Positions 7,992 to 17,363 of a DNA stretch of 64,000 nucleotides are shown one piece after another. Location of the stretch: contig NZ_CP040106.1 in assembly GCF_005281475.1 (NCBI RefSeq), forward strand, positions 5,570,001 to 5,634,000, given 5' to 3'. Under the pieces are notes generated by a model, which was given only the letters and a program-made list of their open reading frames with translations, did not search any database and had not been told where the DNA came from. Position 1 is the stretch's first letter; each line of letters begins with the position of its first letter. The translations under genes were made by a program, and so were the position numbers. The DNA is from Echinicola rosea. GTDB lineage: Bacteria > Bacteroidota > Bacteroidia > Cytophagales > Cyclobacteriaceae.

Positions 7992-9323
7992 CTATTCAAA
8001 GTTATCTTCCCTAGGAGGTACCGGAAGCACATATTTTTCCGAACCAGGGGGTAACGTATAGGTCATTCCGTCAAGTATTTTAACTATAGTTTTGGCAAAC
8101 CTCGGGTCTTTGTTCAGTCTCCTCAGGTCTGACCATCTTGTTCCCCTATAGGCAAGCTCCTTCCTGCGTTCAAGGATGATCTTTTCCAAGGCATCGGTTT
8201 GGCCGGTTGCCGACAATGGCTCAAAAGATTGATCATACCGATAGGACAACAGTTCGTTCAACAGCCCCATGGCACCTGCAGTATCACCTTTCCGGGCAAG
8301 GCATTCGGCATGGATAAGGTAGACCTCCCCCGTAGCTAAGCCGCAGAATGTCTCATGGTTACCTGTCAATGTTCCCATAAGGTTGACATTTCCCGATCTG
8401 GTTGTAAAATAAATTGTTTTTCGCAGATCATTTTCCGTATAACTTTCATAGAGCTCATCCATCACCTTGGTAGAAGGGTACCCGGTGAAGCCGTATCCTA
8501 TCAGCTGGGCGTGGAAGATGACTTCTTCATTGAACTGTTCAAAGGGAAATATACCATCATCAAGGGCCTTGAAATCCAACAGCGTCGGGGATTGTGCCAG
8601 CACCTTTGCTGAATAGTCTTCTGCCAGCCCATACTGTTCAAAAGCCAGGTTAATCCGGGCCATCAACGCCCAGCAGGCCGTTTTCCCGGGACGGATAGGA
8701 TACTGTCGTTTCATCGGCAATAACCTTTCGGCTTCGAGCAGGTCATCCATCACCTGTAGATAAATTTCAGACACCCCCACTTTTTCATATGGAGCCTCCA
8801 GCTCAGGGGTGAGCTTTAGCGGAATCACCGGGCCATTACCGGCCCCATCAAGGTTTGCGGGAAGGAAAACCTGGCTCAGGCTGAAATAGGACCATGCCCT
8901 GATAAAGAGCGCATGGCCCCTATAGCGGTTATATAATTCTTCGTCCTGGCCTTTTAATTTTTCAAGCTCATCCAACACCACGTTGGCATTGAAAATCTGG
9001 CGGTACATCGTGGCCCAATCCCCGGGGGCATCGCTAACTGAAAACGGTGCCGGATCCCACAGATACACGTTCCGTTGCCATTGTGCCTGCCACCTTGCCA
9101 GGCCCGCCGCATCAGTGGTAAATTCATCGGCCGCCATCACCGGAATGGCCCCGGACCTCCCCATTGATTCTGATGCGTCCAATATGGCCCGGATGGCCTC
9201 AAAGTTGTCCGGAATGACAATACTCTTATTGGGTTTTTCATCCAAGAACCCATTGCATGAGGCCAAAAGATGGACTATGCTGATGATCATGGCCATAATA
9301 ATATGATTTTGTATACTGTTCAT
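7992..9323 (-). CDS. SusD/RagB family outer-membrane lipoprotein
   Basis: 443 residues. A hydrophobic leader ends in the lipobox LLASCNGFLDEKPNK, so the protein is predicted to be a surface lipoprotein. It has the SusD family opening (FLDEKPN.S), TPR-like helices with WATMYRQIFNANVVLDELEKL, YRGHALFIRAWSYFSLSQVF, and the C-terminal ERRKELAYRGTRWSDLRRL. SusD proteins cap the SusC transporter and bind its substrate. It is slightly shorter than the usual 480-600 residues. A later ATG (about residue 10) could be the true start. It is downstream of susC, but separated from it by 321 bases rather than the usual few. Confidence 0.93.
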   Translation of the reverse strand: MNSIQNHIIMAMIISIVHLLASCNGFLDEKPNKSIVIPDNFEAIRAILDASESMGRSGAIPVMAADEFTTDAAGLARWQAQWQRNVYLWDPAPFSVSDAPGDWATMYRQIFNANVVLDELEKLKGQDEELYNRYRGHALFIRAWSYFSLSQVFLPANLDGAGNGPVIPLKLTPELEAPYEKVGVSEIYLQVMDDLLEAERLLPMKRQYPIRPGKTACWALMARINLAFEQYGLAEDYSAKVLAQSPTLLDFKALDDGIFPFEQFNEEVIFHAQLIGYGFTGYPSTKVMDELYESYTENDLRKTIYFTTRSGNVNLMGTLTGNHETFCGLATGEVYLIHAECLARKGDTAGAMGLLNELLSYRYDQSFEPLSATGQTDALEKIILERRKELAYRGTRWSDLRRLNKDPRFAKTIVKILDGMTYTLPPGSEKYVLPVPPREDNFE

Positions 9324-9644
9324 GTTTGCTATTGTTTACCTATCAGAGATCAGGTCAAAGGCTTCCAGGCCAATGACTGCAGTATGTAAAGGGTATAAAT
9401 CCCGATCTCCCGTATGGAGATTTTTCCCGCAAATTGAATAATGTATGGTTTACATATGAAGAAAGTGGCGGTAAGGGATTTATGTTTCATATTGGCATTG
9501 ATAATATGATAAACGGGAATTGCTCCTCAACATCCCCGTTGATATATGAAGCAGCCACTGCCCGTTTTTCCCATGATGCACTCAGGTAGATTTTATTTAT
9601 TGTTGAACATATAAATAAATGGGCAGGGCTGCTTGTTTGTGGTT
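9324..9644. other. Long susC-susD intergenic region with inverted repeat
   Basis: SusC and SusD genes usually nearly touch; here 321 bases lie between them. The region contains an imperfect inverted repeat (GCAGCC-a-CTGCCC at 9551-9563 and GGGCAGGGCTGC at 9621-9632) with an AT-rich interior, and a 46-codon minus-strand frame with no family features. It could be an attenuator reducing read-through into susD, or the scar of a lost small gene. Confidence 0.4.
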
Positions 9645-12600
9645 TCATAAATCTATTCTCAGACCAAAGGCTATGCTTCTCAAAGGCTTTGATGTCTGGA
9701 AATCCGGATCAAGTGGATCGTCCTTGGCCGCTTTCCAGATAATGCCCAGGTTATTGGCATAGGCAAAGATTTCGGCCCTCCGAAAGGGCAACAACGGGCT
9801 GGAATCCGCCCCAACCGTATATCCGACCCTTACGTCCTGTAATCTTATATGGTCACCCCTTTCCACTAATTGGGAAGAGAACTGGTAGAAATTGTCCCTA
9901 TGGGAATTGACCGCTGAAGGAACCGCAGGTACCTGGGTAGTTTGCTCATCCCCGGGCCTTCGCCATCGGGCAGCATAGTCCCCATGCACAATATTCCCGG
10001 TCAACAACGAATTGTAACCTACCGATCTCCTTCGGTAGAAATAGCCCATTCGATAACTGATGTTAAACGAAATACTCCACCCCCCAAAGTCCAGTGTATT
10101 TCTCAAGGCCCCGAAATGCGCGGGGTGCGCCCTTCCGTGGAGTACCAGGTCATCGGCTTCGGTCGTGTTGATGATCTCACCATAATCGGTACTTGGCTCG
10201 CCGTCCACGAACCCTATCGGCTGTCCATTTGCGGGATCCAATCCTCCCCATTTGTAGGAGTACACGGTCACGATGGGATTCCCTTCCTTGGGATAAGTGG
10301 TTCCGGTGGAACTTCCCAGGAAATTTGCCACGGAGGTCTCTACTTTATAATCGGTCACCTCATCGCTCACAAAACTGTACAACAAGTTGGTGTTCCAGGC
10401 AAAATCCCTTCCCTTGACCACAGTCCAGTCCAATGACAGGTCGATGCCCGAGGTAGCAGTGTTCGCGAAATTGCCGGTTACCCAGGTCCTCCCCGAGCTG
10501 GCTGGAAAGGGGGCGCTGCTAATCAGGTCTTCTCCCAGCTTCCTGTAATATTCTAAGGTCCCCCTTAACCTGCTGTCGCGTGATTCGAAATCCACAGCTA
10601 CATTAGTGATGCCCACCTTCTCCCACCGTAAATTGGGGTTCGGCGGATTACTTATATAGGCAATGCCCAGGTTGGGGATCAGGGAATTGTCCATGGCATA
10701 GCGGGCGGTAGTGTATGCGCTGAGGCTTTTGTCCACGTTGCCACTATACCCGTAGGTTGCCCGAAAACGTAAATATGGCATCCAGTCCGAGGCATAGAAA
10801 CCTTCATTGGAAAGCAACCATCCCACTCCTGCCGACCAAAGGGGAACACCCCTCATGTTTGAATCCACGCCAAATATATTGGATTGGTCCTTTCTTGCAC
10901 TCAAGGAAATGGAGTAGGTTTCCCTGAAGTTATATGCTGCGTTGGCATAATAGCTTACAAAGCGATCCACCAATCCCTCCTGACCTTCCCCTGAGGGAAT
11001 GGCCTGGTAGGCATACGGGTTAACATAATTACGGTACAGGGTAACATGGTCGACCGGTACGCTCTGCCCAATATCATCTTTATATCCATAAAGGATATTG
11101 GAGTTTGTCTCCGATTGAAGGTCCTTCACTTCGGATCCTGCCAGGGCACTGACTTGGTGCCCCCCGTTCCATTTGCCATTGTACCTTACCTGGGCCCTAA
11201 CCGTATGGCTCTGCCCCTTAAGTTCGGAAAGCTCCAGTCTTCCGCCCATCGGTACCGGCCTGACAAGGGTACCGTCATCATCTTCTTGGGTAAAGGAATT
11301 GATCAATGTCCTTTCTGAGAACAGTTCCTGCCTATAGTGGTTTCTCGTGCTGTTTTCCCCTAGCCAGTACTGGTAGGCAACCTCTGCAGTCAAGCCCGGC
11401 ACTACCTTATAACTTGCCCTGCCGTTTACACGCATGTCGTTTTCCACGGAAAGGTTGTCCGACATCCCTATTTCCTTCAGCGGGACATAGGTCCAGTCCA
11501 AGAGGCCGGTTCCCTCCAACGAGTTCATGTAACGGGTACTGTAGAGTTTCCCAATCGCCAATGGCCTTCCGTTTTCATCCGCCAATCGGTCATAGGCAAA
11601 CCCTGAGGGGACTGCGGTGTCGGAATGGTTCCCTGCCCTGGAGACATAGATCCCTGTCTCTACCTTAAAACGGTCCCCCAACAGGGTCCAACTGTTCTTG
11701 GCATTCAGGGTAAACCGGTCGTTTTTGTTCCCTATTGTACCCTGAAGGGATTGATCGTAGCCCAATGAATAGATATACCTGTGCCCGGTATTCCCCCCCC
11801 GCATGGAAAGTGCGTATTGTTGGTCGAGCCGCTGTCGGTAATAATAACGTTCAATGTCCCTTCTGAAATCCCTGGATTTAAATTGGTCAATGGCCATTTC
11901 CAGTTCCCGGTCATCAACCAGTCCATCCCGGTGTGCTATCAACGTTTCGACCACTGGGGACAACAGGTCCCGGGAAAAGGAATTTTCCCTGCTTTCATAT
12001 ATACCTTCCCGGAAAAGTTTCCGTTCGAAGTCCACGAATTCCCCCACTCCCATTCTCGGCACGTAAAAGGGATCCTGTTTTTCGGAAAGGATCAGGTTGG
12101 CCGTCAGGCTGATGATGGGTTTCTCGGAAATTTCCCCATCCTTCAGGGTAATGACGATTACCCCGTTTCCAGCCCTGGCCCCCCATATGGATGCCGCCGC
12201 CGCATCCTTGAGCACGGTAATGCTTTCTACATCATTGGGATTGATACTCTCAAGGGCACCGTCATAGGGAAAACCGTCGACGATCACCAGTGGACTGGTA
12301 TTGGCGAACAGGGTACTCCTTCCCCTTATGGTTACGGGACTTTCATCGTCCCGCAAGCGGTTGAACACCATTCCTGAGGTGACATCTTCCATCCTGTCAA
12401 GCAGGTTGGTACTTACCTTCCTGTTCAACAGTTCACGGTCCAATTGTACAAAAGATCCTGTTGCACGTTCCCTTGGGAGTTCCTGGTAACCGGTAGATAC
12501 TATTTCCACGGCATCCATGGAAAGACTGTCTTCCTTAAGCATAATTTCCAGGGGTGCATCTAACGGGGGAGCAATTTCCATGGAAACAGGCATGTAACCA

Positions 12601-12839
12601 AGATAGCTGACCGTAAGGGTGTATTCACCTTTAGCGACTTTGAGTTCAAAGCCACCATCAATGTCGGCAACACCGCCAATGGTGCTTCTTTCTATCCTGA
12701 CCAGTGCACCGGGAAGTGGGGCATTGGATCCGCTGGCCAGTACCCTTCCTTTGACTACCGTTTCCTGACGGGCCAGTAAACAAAAAGGCGTTGCCACCCA
12801 AAAAAACAGCACAATTAAGAGTATAGCATTTCTTTTCAT
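9645..12839 (-). CDS. SusC/RagA family TonB-linked outer-membrane transporter
   Basis: 1064 residues: signal peptide (1-24), a carboxypeptidase-regulatory-like domain (about 27-105, GRVLASGSNAPLPGALV), a TonB plug (about 110-230, with the SusC signature NPNDVESITVLKDAAAASIWGARAGNGVI), and a beta-barrel to the terminal aromatic-ended strand (SIAFGLRIDL). It imports a large ligand captured by SusD across the outer membrane using TonB energy. The substrate cannot be read from the sequence; no glycoside hydrolase or peptidase gene accompanies the pair. It starts 23 bases after the tlpA-like stop, so tlpA-susC-susD are probably one transcript. Confidence 0.95.
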   Translation of the reverse strand: MKRNAILLIVLFFWVATPFCLLARQETVVKGRVLASGSNAPLPGALVRIERSTIGGVADIDGGFELKVAKGEYTLTVSYLGYMPVSMEIAPPLDAPLEIMLKEDSLSMDAVEIVSTGYQELPRERATGSFVQLDRELLNRKVSTNLLDRMEDVTSGMVFNRLRDDESPVTIRGRSTLFANTSPLVIVDGFPYDGALESINPNDVESITVLKDAAAASIWGARAGNGVIVITLKDGEISEKPIISLTANLILSEKQDPFYVPRMGVGEFVDFERKLFREGIYESRENSFSRDLLSPVVETLIAHRDGLVDDRELEMAIDQFKSRDFRRDIERYYYRQRLDQQYALSMRGGNTGHRYIYSLGYDQSLQGTIGNKNDRFTLNAKNSWTLLGDRFKVETGIYVSRAGNHSDTAVPSGFAYDRLADENGRPLAIGKLYSTRYMNSLEGTGLLDWTYVPLKEIGMSDNLSVENDMRVNGRASYKVVPGLTAEVAYQYWLGENSTRNHYRQELFSERTLINSFTQEDDDGTLVRPVPMGGRLELSELKGQSHTVRAQVRYNGKWNGGHQVSALAGSEVKDLQSETNSNILYGYKDDIGQSVPVDHVTLYRNYVNPYAYQAIPSGEGQEGLVDRFVSYYANAAYNFRETYSISLSARKDQSNIFGVDSNMRGVPLWSAGVGWLLSNEGFYASDWMPYLRFRATYGYSGNVDKSLSAYTTARYAMDNSLIPNLGIAYISNPPNPNLRWEKVGITNVAVDFESRDSRLRGTLEYYRKLGEDLISSAPFPASSGRTWVTGNFANTATSGIDLSLDWTVVKGRDFAWNTNLLYSFVSDEVTDYKVETSVANFLGSSTGTTYPKEGNPIVTVYSYKWGGLDPANGQPIGFVDGEPSTDYGEIINTTEADDLVLHGRAHPAHFGALRNTLDFGGWSISFNISYRMGYFYRRRSVGYNSLLTGNIVHGDYAARWRRPGDEQTTQVPAVPSAVNSHRDNFYQFSSQLVERGDHIRLQDVRVGYTVGADSSPLLPFRRAEIFAYANNLGIIWKAAKDDPLDPDFQTSKPLRSIAFGLRIDL

Positions 12840-12862
12840 AGCTTCATATTATATTGGATAAA

Positions 12863-14443
12863 TTACCAGGAGGGATTCTTTGCTTTCCTTAACAATGCCG
12901 ACATGTCCCCAACAGATTTGCGCTGAAGTCCGGAACGGAATACATTCCCGCTGCTGTCGAGCATCATCTGAACGGGAAAGGATTGGATTCGGTAATACTC
13001 CAACAGCTTATTGCCCATGTCCCCTAAATGCAGGTTCAAGGCCGTTTGGGAAGTATATTTCCCCGACTCAAGTGACCGTTTCCAGACTTTTTTGGATTGG
13101 TCGGTGTTAATGGATACAAACACCACCCTGTCATCATTTTTGAAACGTTCCATCAGGGGCTCCATTTGGTTCTCATGATAAAGGACACAGGCCTTGCATC
13201 CGGTAAACCAAAAGTCGATAAACACTGCCTTTCCCCTGAGTTCATTTAAATGCACCTCTTCTCCATCAATATCCTCAAGGGCCACATCCAGAAAGGGCTT
13301 TCCGGTATTCATTGAAGAGGCCATATTGGCCAGGACATGCTTTATCCATTCAGCCTGGACCTTTTCTTCAGCCTGTGCGAACCTTTCGTTGACATCTTCA
13401 AACTGCCTGTGGTACCTGGCCATAAACTTGACCGTCAAATAGTCTCGGACCGGTGGGGCATAGTTTTCGAAAAGGGATTCAGGGGATTTGCGTTCCATTC
13501 GTGAAATGATCAGGGACCGCAGCAATAGCAGGTCGGTGTAATCCGAAGAATTGGCGACCACTTCATCAGCAAATGCTATCTCTGTCAATGGCAATATCCT
13601 TTCCCCGTATAGACTTTTATACTTTTCCCCTCCGTCCATGTACCGGTTAAAGCTGTCCAGCAGGCGGTTCAACCTCTTGGCCGTAAGGTCGGCCCGGAGC
13701 ACTCCATGGAGCAGTTGGGGGATCTTGTCACGGTATTCTTCCAGTCTGTTTTCGGATACACTTACCTGACCTTCCGGCAGTAAGGTCTTGATCAGTTCAT
13801 ACTTATCCTCCGGACCTTCGACAAACCGCATCAGGGGATACAATCCAGTTTTGGAAAGCGAAGCTGCTTTTTTATAGGCTGCATCATATCCGTCATTTTG
13901 CAGGAACGCTTCTCTATTTGCCGTAAACATGACGGGCACCGTCCTTTTTTTTGCCAGCAGCTCCTCCATGGCCAATTGGTATTGTACCCTATAACTTTCC
14001 GCATCGGGCCCGCTGAACAGCATGGCTGCCCGGTCCAGGTCTATTATTGTCCTTACGGTATCCCCTGCGGTGATGTGAAACCGCTTCCAAAGCGTCCCCC
14101 CCGGGTATCTCAGGCTCAGGTAGGCCATCCCAGAAAACGAAGGGGTTTTTATGCAGAAACCTCTGGAGCCCATGGTTCCTGAAAAAACGTTTCCTTTTTC
14201 TGTGGCAACTGGTATGGTCTCTGTTTTTGTGATTCCTTTTTTGGAATCCACATAATGCTCCCAGAACACTGCCGTCACGGTATCCACTGGTGTTTTACTG
14301 ATAATCTCCCCATGGATCACTAGTGAAGAAGGGGCAGTCACCCTGGTATCTCCGGTAGTGGTTGATGAAGCAACTTGCCCATATAATTTGCTTCCAAATA
14401 GGCATAGGTATGCCAGGAAGCACAAACATATTTTTTTATTCAT
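12863..14443 (-). CDS. TlpA-like periplasmic thioredoxin-fold protein
   Basis: 526 residues with a signal peptide (1-22). A long N-terminal region (about 25-375) of unknown fold is followed by a C-terminal thioredoxin domain: GKPFLDVALEDIDGEEVHL, then the redox motif FTGCKACV (Cys near 415 and 418) and a cis-proline segment (SFPVQMMLD). The arrangement of a long helical N-terminal part plus AhpC/TSA-TlpA domain is common next to SusCD pairs. It most likely reduces or forms disulfides in the periplasm. It is first in the tlpA-susC-susD operon. The long N-terminal region could bind the substrate protein; that is inference. Confidence 0.88.
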   Translation of the reverse strand: MNKKICLCFLAYLCLFGSKLYGQVASSTTTGDTRVTAPSSLVIHGEIISKTPVDTVTAVFWEHYVDSKKGITKTETIPVATEKGNVFSGTMGSRGFCIKTPSFSGMAYLSLRYPGGTLWKRFHITAGDTVRTIIDLDRAAMLFSGPDAESYRVQYQLAMEELLAKKRTVPVMFTANREAFLQNDGYDAAYKKAASLSKTGLYPLMRFVEGPEDKYELIKTLLPEGQVSVSENRLEEYRDKIPQLLHGVLRADLTAKRLNRLLDSFNRYMDGGEKYKSLYGERILPLTEIAFADEVVANSSDYTDLLLLRSLIISRMERKSPESLFENYAPPVRDYLTVKFMARYHRQFEDVNERFAQAEEKVQAEWIKHVLANMASSMNTGKPFLDVALEDIDGEEVHLNELRGKAVFIDFWFTGCKACVLYHENQMEPLMERFKNDDRVVFVSINTDQSKKVWKRSLESGKYTSQTALNLHLGDMGNKLLEYYRIQSFPVQMMLDSSGNVFRSGLQRKSVGDMSALLRKAKNPSW

Positions 14444-14523
14444 GCTATATTAGGGTTGGGTAGAGAGGATGACCCTATCGGGAGTTGTCACGATGTCCTA
14501 ACACGCAGCGCATCTGTGACCAC

Positions 14524-14555
14524 CAGATTTACCAAGAACACATTAATTGATCAAG
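14524..14555 (-). promoter_or_regulatory. Candidate promoter of the tlpA-susC-susD operon
   Basis: On the minus strand CTTG (14555-14552) is followed after 20 bases by TAAATCTG (14531-14524), one mismatch from the Bacteroidetes -7 consensus TAnnTTTG. It lies about 80 bases before the tlpA-like start. No other comparable match was seen in the upstream 120 bases. Confidence 0.4.
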
Positions 14556-14559
14556 GCCT

Positions 14560-15351
14560 TATTAAAAAGGTCATCAACTTTCTACCTGGATAAGAAATAA
14601 ATTGAATATCACTGGTCTCCTTCCGGTATCCCGGGCAACCGGAAAAATGGACAGCAGTGCTAGCCTCCCGAAGGCGGCCAAAAATCACTTGCCGAAAAGC
14701 AGACAAGGAACAACTAGGAAAATGGGTCAAGCCGAGAGCAGGCAAAAGCACCCATTGTATAATCGGTTATATTGGATTTTTTGGTTTACGACGGAATACG
14801 ATCTCGAAATTGGTGATTCCTTGCTTGATTTGTATGTACAAGGTTCTTTTTGGATAAACCCAAGCAGGAATATCAATTTGATTGTCTTTTAATAAAAAAG
14901 GATATACAATAAGTCCCATATTTGTAAAGTCTTTTATGGAACGTCTTTCGCAAAAAATAAAGCGTGAGCTCTCCTTCTTGCCGAAACTGAGGTACGACCA
15001 AGCACCTTGGAACGAACAAGCGAGTAGCTCACGCCAATGGCGTGAGCATTTCCCCACTTTTTGTCTCGTTCCTTATGAATTGGTCGTTTCCAGTTTCAAG
15101 ACGCAAAGTGCGAATGCTTCGAATGTCTTACGAAAGATTCGCTAAATTAATTTATTCTTTTCAAGAAACTAAATCATGCAGGCATAGTTTTTTGTTTACA
15201 GTTTTTTATTGATAAATAAAGTTTAAAACACTAACTCAATACATAAATATACACTTAATTATACTAAAATACAACTTTTTACATATAGACTTTATACATA
15301 ACGAATATTTACCTTGCATTTAAATAATCAGTATTCATAACAAGTACTATA
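14560..15351. other. Intergenic region with strong hairpin and AT-rich end
   Basis: About 790 bases without an accepted gene. A perfect hairpin lies at 15027-15047, a second imperfect dyad (GCGAAT ... ATTCGC) near 15110-15143, and from about 15140 the sequence becomes very AT-rich up to the HTH gene. A 50-codon minus-strand frame (starts 14919) was not accepted. Confidence 0.5.
15027..15047. repeat. Perfect 9-bp hairpin in intergenic DNA
   Basis: GCTCACGCC-AAT-GGCGTGAGC is a perfect inverted repeat with a 3-base spacer. Part of the arm (GCGTGAGCTC) recurs at 14962-14971. There is no T-run on either side, so it does not look like a terminator. A recombination or protein-binding site is possible. 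Confidence 0.45.
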
Positions 15352-15750
15352 GTGCATAGAGGTAAGGTATTAAAATCGATTATTAATTCTCATCCTGATT
15401 CTGGAAAAATTATTGCTAAAAGAGCAGGGTATGAACCTGGAACATTATATAAACATTATCAAATTGAAAATCTTTCCTACCAAATTATTACTAAATATGC
15501 TAAGGCAATGTGGCGAGACTTATCTTTTGAGTTTCCCGAGATAATTAAGGAAATATCTTTCCAATCATTTAAACAAGAATACGATAAAAGGAATAAGCAA
15601 CTAAATGCAGAAACAGCTTATGAATGGAAAGATAAATACCATCGCCTCCTAGAAAGTCACAATGAAATTCTTAAAATGAATATGAATCTTAAAGAAGAAA
15701 TTAGAATTCTTGAAAATGAATTGAAGAATTTGAAAAGGGAAAAAAGATAG
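15352..15750 (+). CDS. Small HTH protein with C-terminal coiled coil
   Basis: 132 residues from a GTG at 15352. The N-terminal 55 residues look like a phage-repressor-type helix-turn-helix (KIIAKRAGYEPGTLYKHYQIENLSYQIITKYAKAM); the rest is a charged coiled coil ending in KNLKREKR. I do not recognise a named family. The gene is far more AT-rich than the genes on both sides, suggesting separate acquisition. It is probably a DNA-binding protein that dimerises through its tail. A hairpin-containing region lies upstream. Confidence 0.6.
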   Translation: MHRGKVLKSIINSHPDSGKIIAKRAGYEPGTLYKHYQIENLSYQIITKYAKAMWRDLSFEFPEIIKEISFQSFKQEYDKRNKQLNAETAYEWKDKYHRLLESHNEILKMNMNLKEEIRILENELKNLKREKR

Positions 15751-15939
15751 AAATGGCAACCAGAATCAATCAGACTATCACTAAGTAAACACAAGGTTTT
15801 CAAAGGCTTAATCGCAGCAGCAATCACTTATAAATTTGGTCTTAATTGGGGGTTAGCTAACCCCTAGGGTTGACAACCAAGAAAAATCCCCTGCCTACCC
15901 AACAGAAAGTCAACTTTTGAAATCCCTTCCACCAAACTG

Positions 15940-15970
15940 TTGTCCGATAAAATGAAATCCCTTTACTTTG
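15940..15970 (+). promoter_or_regulatory. Candidate promoter of the four-helix membrane protein gene
   Basis: TTG at 15940-15942 and TACTTTG at 15964-15970, separated by 21 bases, match the Bacteroidetes -33/-7 pattern, with transcription expected to begin near 15977. This supports the ATG at 16019 rather than one at 15968. Confidence 0.5.
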
Positions 15971-16018
15971 CAAAAGGCCGGAAATGGCGGATCGATTTCA
16001 TATTCAAACATTCCCAAT

Positions 16019-16570
16019 ATGCCCAATCCCAAACTACAGGTTTACCTGATGGCCTTTATGGTGGTCGTAACCCTGGTCATCCTCTTTTGGAACAAGCTGA
16101 GGATGGACAGGTTCTCCATCAAGGAAGTTGCACGGCCAGAAATGGTCAAGGAGTATAAGCTGCTAAAAAGGATAAGCGGTTATTATTGGTTGATCTTTTC
16201 CTGCTTCGGGCTTATGACCATAGTATATGCAGGTTTGCCCCAATTCTATTATATATTCTTGCCGCTGGACGCCTTTGACTTACCTGTAATCAATACAATG
16301 GGGCTGCTTATTCTTGGGGTTTCACTGGTATGGATCATCATTGCCCAGATCCAGATCGACAAGGAACTTTACCGGCTTTCAAGAAATATTGAAAAGCTGG
16401 AAGCAATGGAAATGGTTCGGTTTTCCGAAAGGCTCTTGATATCGGGAATGTTTATCCTGTTCCTTGGTTTTTCTACCACCATCACCAATATTACGGGCAT
16501 AGCCCTGGTCCTTATCAGTGGCTTTATCTATTTAAAGCAGTTTGGCACAAACAGGAACCTCTCCACCTAG
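16019..16570 (+). CDS. Four-helix membrane protein of unknown function
   Basis: 183 residues from the ATG at 16019 (MPNPKLQVY). Four hydrophobic segments (about residues 8-24, 54-80, 88-110, 145-175) are separated by short charged loops, one with DKELYRLSRNIEKLEAMEMVRFSER. I do not recognise the family. The gene is alone on the plus strand and convergent with the response regulator. The upstream frame could start at 15968, but a good promoter match with its -7 at 15964-15970 makes the later start likely. Confidence 0.6.
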   Translation: MPNPKLQVYLMAFMVVVTLVILFWNKLRMDRFSIKEVARPEMVKEYKLLKRISGYYWLIFSCFGLMTIVYAGLPQFYYIFLPLDAFDLPVINTMGLLILGVSLVWIIIAQIQIDKELYRLSRNIEKLEAMEMVRFSERLLISGMFILFLGFSTTITNITGIALVLISGFIYLKQFGTNRNLST

Positions 16571-16973
16571 CGTAAAGTAAATGACATTCCATCATCAAAA
16601 TGTCTAAGGACCCTGTCCAATAGTGCTGACAGAAAAAGATGACAGGAACTTACCGGACCTCTTGTGAACACCTAAAAGTACACTTATTATATTATCCCCG
16701 CCAGTCGGTGATGGTCAATGGTCGGGATTTCTTAAAAAAAGGAACATTAAGTCAATTGGCAAGAAAACTTTATTTATCCACCTGTTTATCACTCCCAAGG
16801 ATAAACATGGTAACGGAATCACACCAATTGGTTCAGTTGACCCGTTGGTCCAACATTTGCCCCATGCGGGAAGAGCGTCACCAGGACAGCAGGGACGACA
16901 TGTTGTCCCACTTGAACTTTCATGGCCTAGTTACCCTCGATTTTTCACTTTTATTGGTCATTTCTGCCCTCTC
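16571..16973. other. Intergenic region between convergent genes
   Basis: About 400 bases between the membrane protein gene and the response regulator. A weak hairpin (CTGTC ... GACAG, 16613-16632) was seen. A long plus-strand frame (16639-17235) overlaps the response regulator antisense and has no protein-like features. Confidence 0.5.
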
Positions 16974-17363
16974 TCAGGAACAAAAGGACACATCCACTTT
17001 TATTTCCTCAAGAATCTCACTGGAAAGGGGTTTTGCTAAAAAATCATGTACAATATCAATTCCCTTTGCGCGGTCAAAATCCCTGGGATCGATGGAAGAT
17101 GATACAATAAAAACATGTAACCTATCTGTCAGCCCCCTTTTGAGCAATTCATCAATAAATTCCCACCCGCCCATTTGTGGCATATGTATATCCAGGAACA
17201 GGAGAAAACATGTCTTTGGATGGAGCAATATATAATCCAGGCAGCCCCTTGCCGATGTATGCACTTCCAATTTGAAGGAAGGGAAATTCTTTTTGATCAT
17301 TCTTTGGTGCACAAGGTTGATCACCTGATCATCATCCACCAATAAAATTTCGCGGTTAAGCAT
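16974..17363 (-). CDS. Single-domain response regulator (REC only)
   Basis: 129 residues that form one receiver domain and nothing else: acidic pair D11-D12, phosphoacceptor D58 (FLDIHMP), conserved Ser88-90 region and K111 (LAKPLS). There is no output domain, so it acts by protein contact like CheY or Spo0F. The nearest possible partner is the histidine kinase at 18393-20441, on the same strand about 1 kb upstream. Pairing is inferred from proximity only. Confidence 0.9.
   Translation of the reverse strand: MLNREILLVDDDQVINLVHQRMIKKNFPSFKLEVHTSARGCLDYILLHPKTCFLLFLDIHMPQMGGWEFIDELLKRGLTDRLHVFIVSSSIDPRDFDRAKGIDIVHDFLAKPLSSEILEEIKVDVSFCS

Noticed and set aside
14767..15057. Minus-strand frame ending in KTLYIQIKQG-like sequence
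   Set aside because: No family recognised, no promoter, and the sequence before MGLIVYPF does not look coding. A 50-residue protein is possible but not supported.
15961..15975. Attachment-site core like that of CTnDOT (ACTTTGC-type)
   Set aside because: The sequence fits a -7 promoter element better, and no second copy was seen at another junction.
16639..17235. 198-codon plus-strand frame
   Set aside because: Overlaps the response regulator antisense and has irregular composition.
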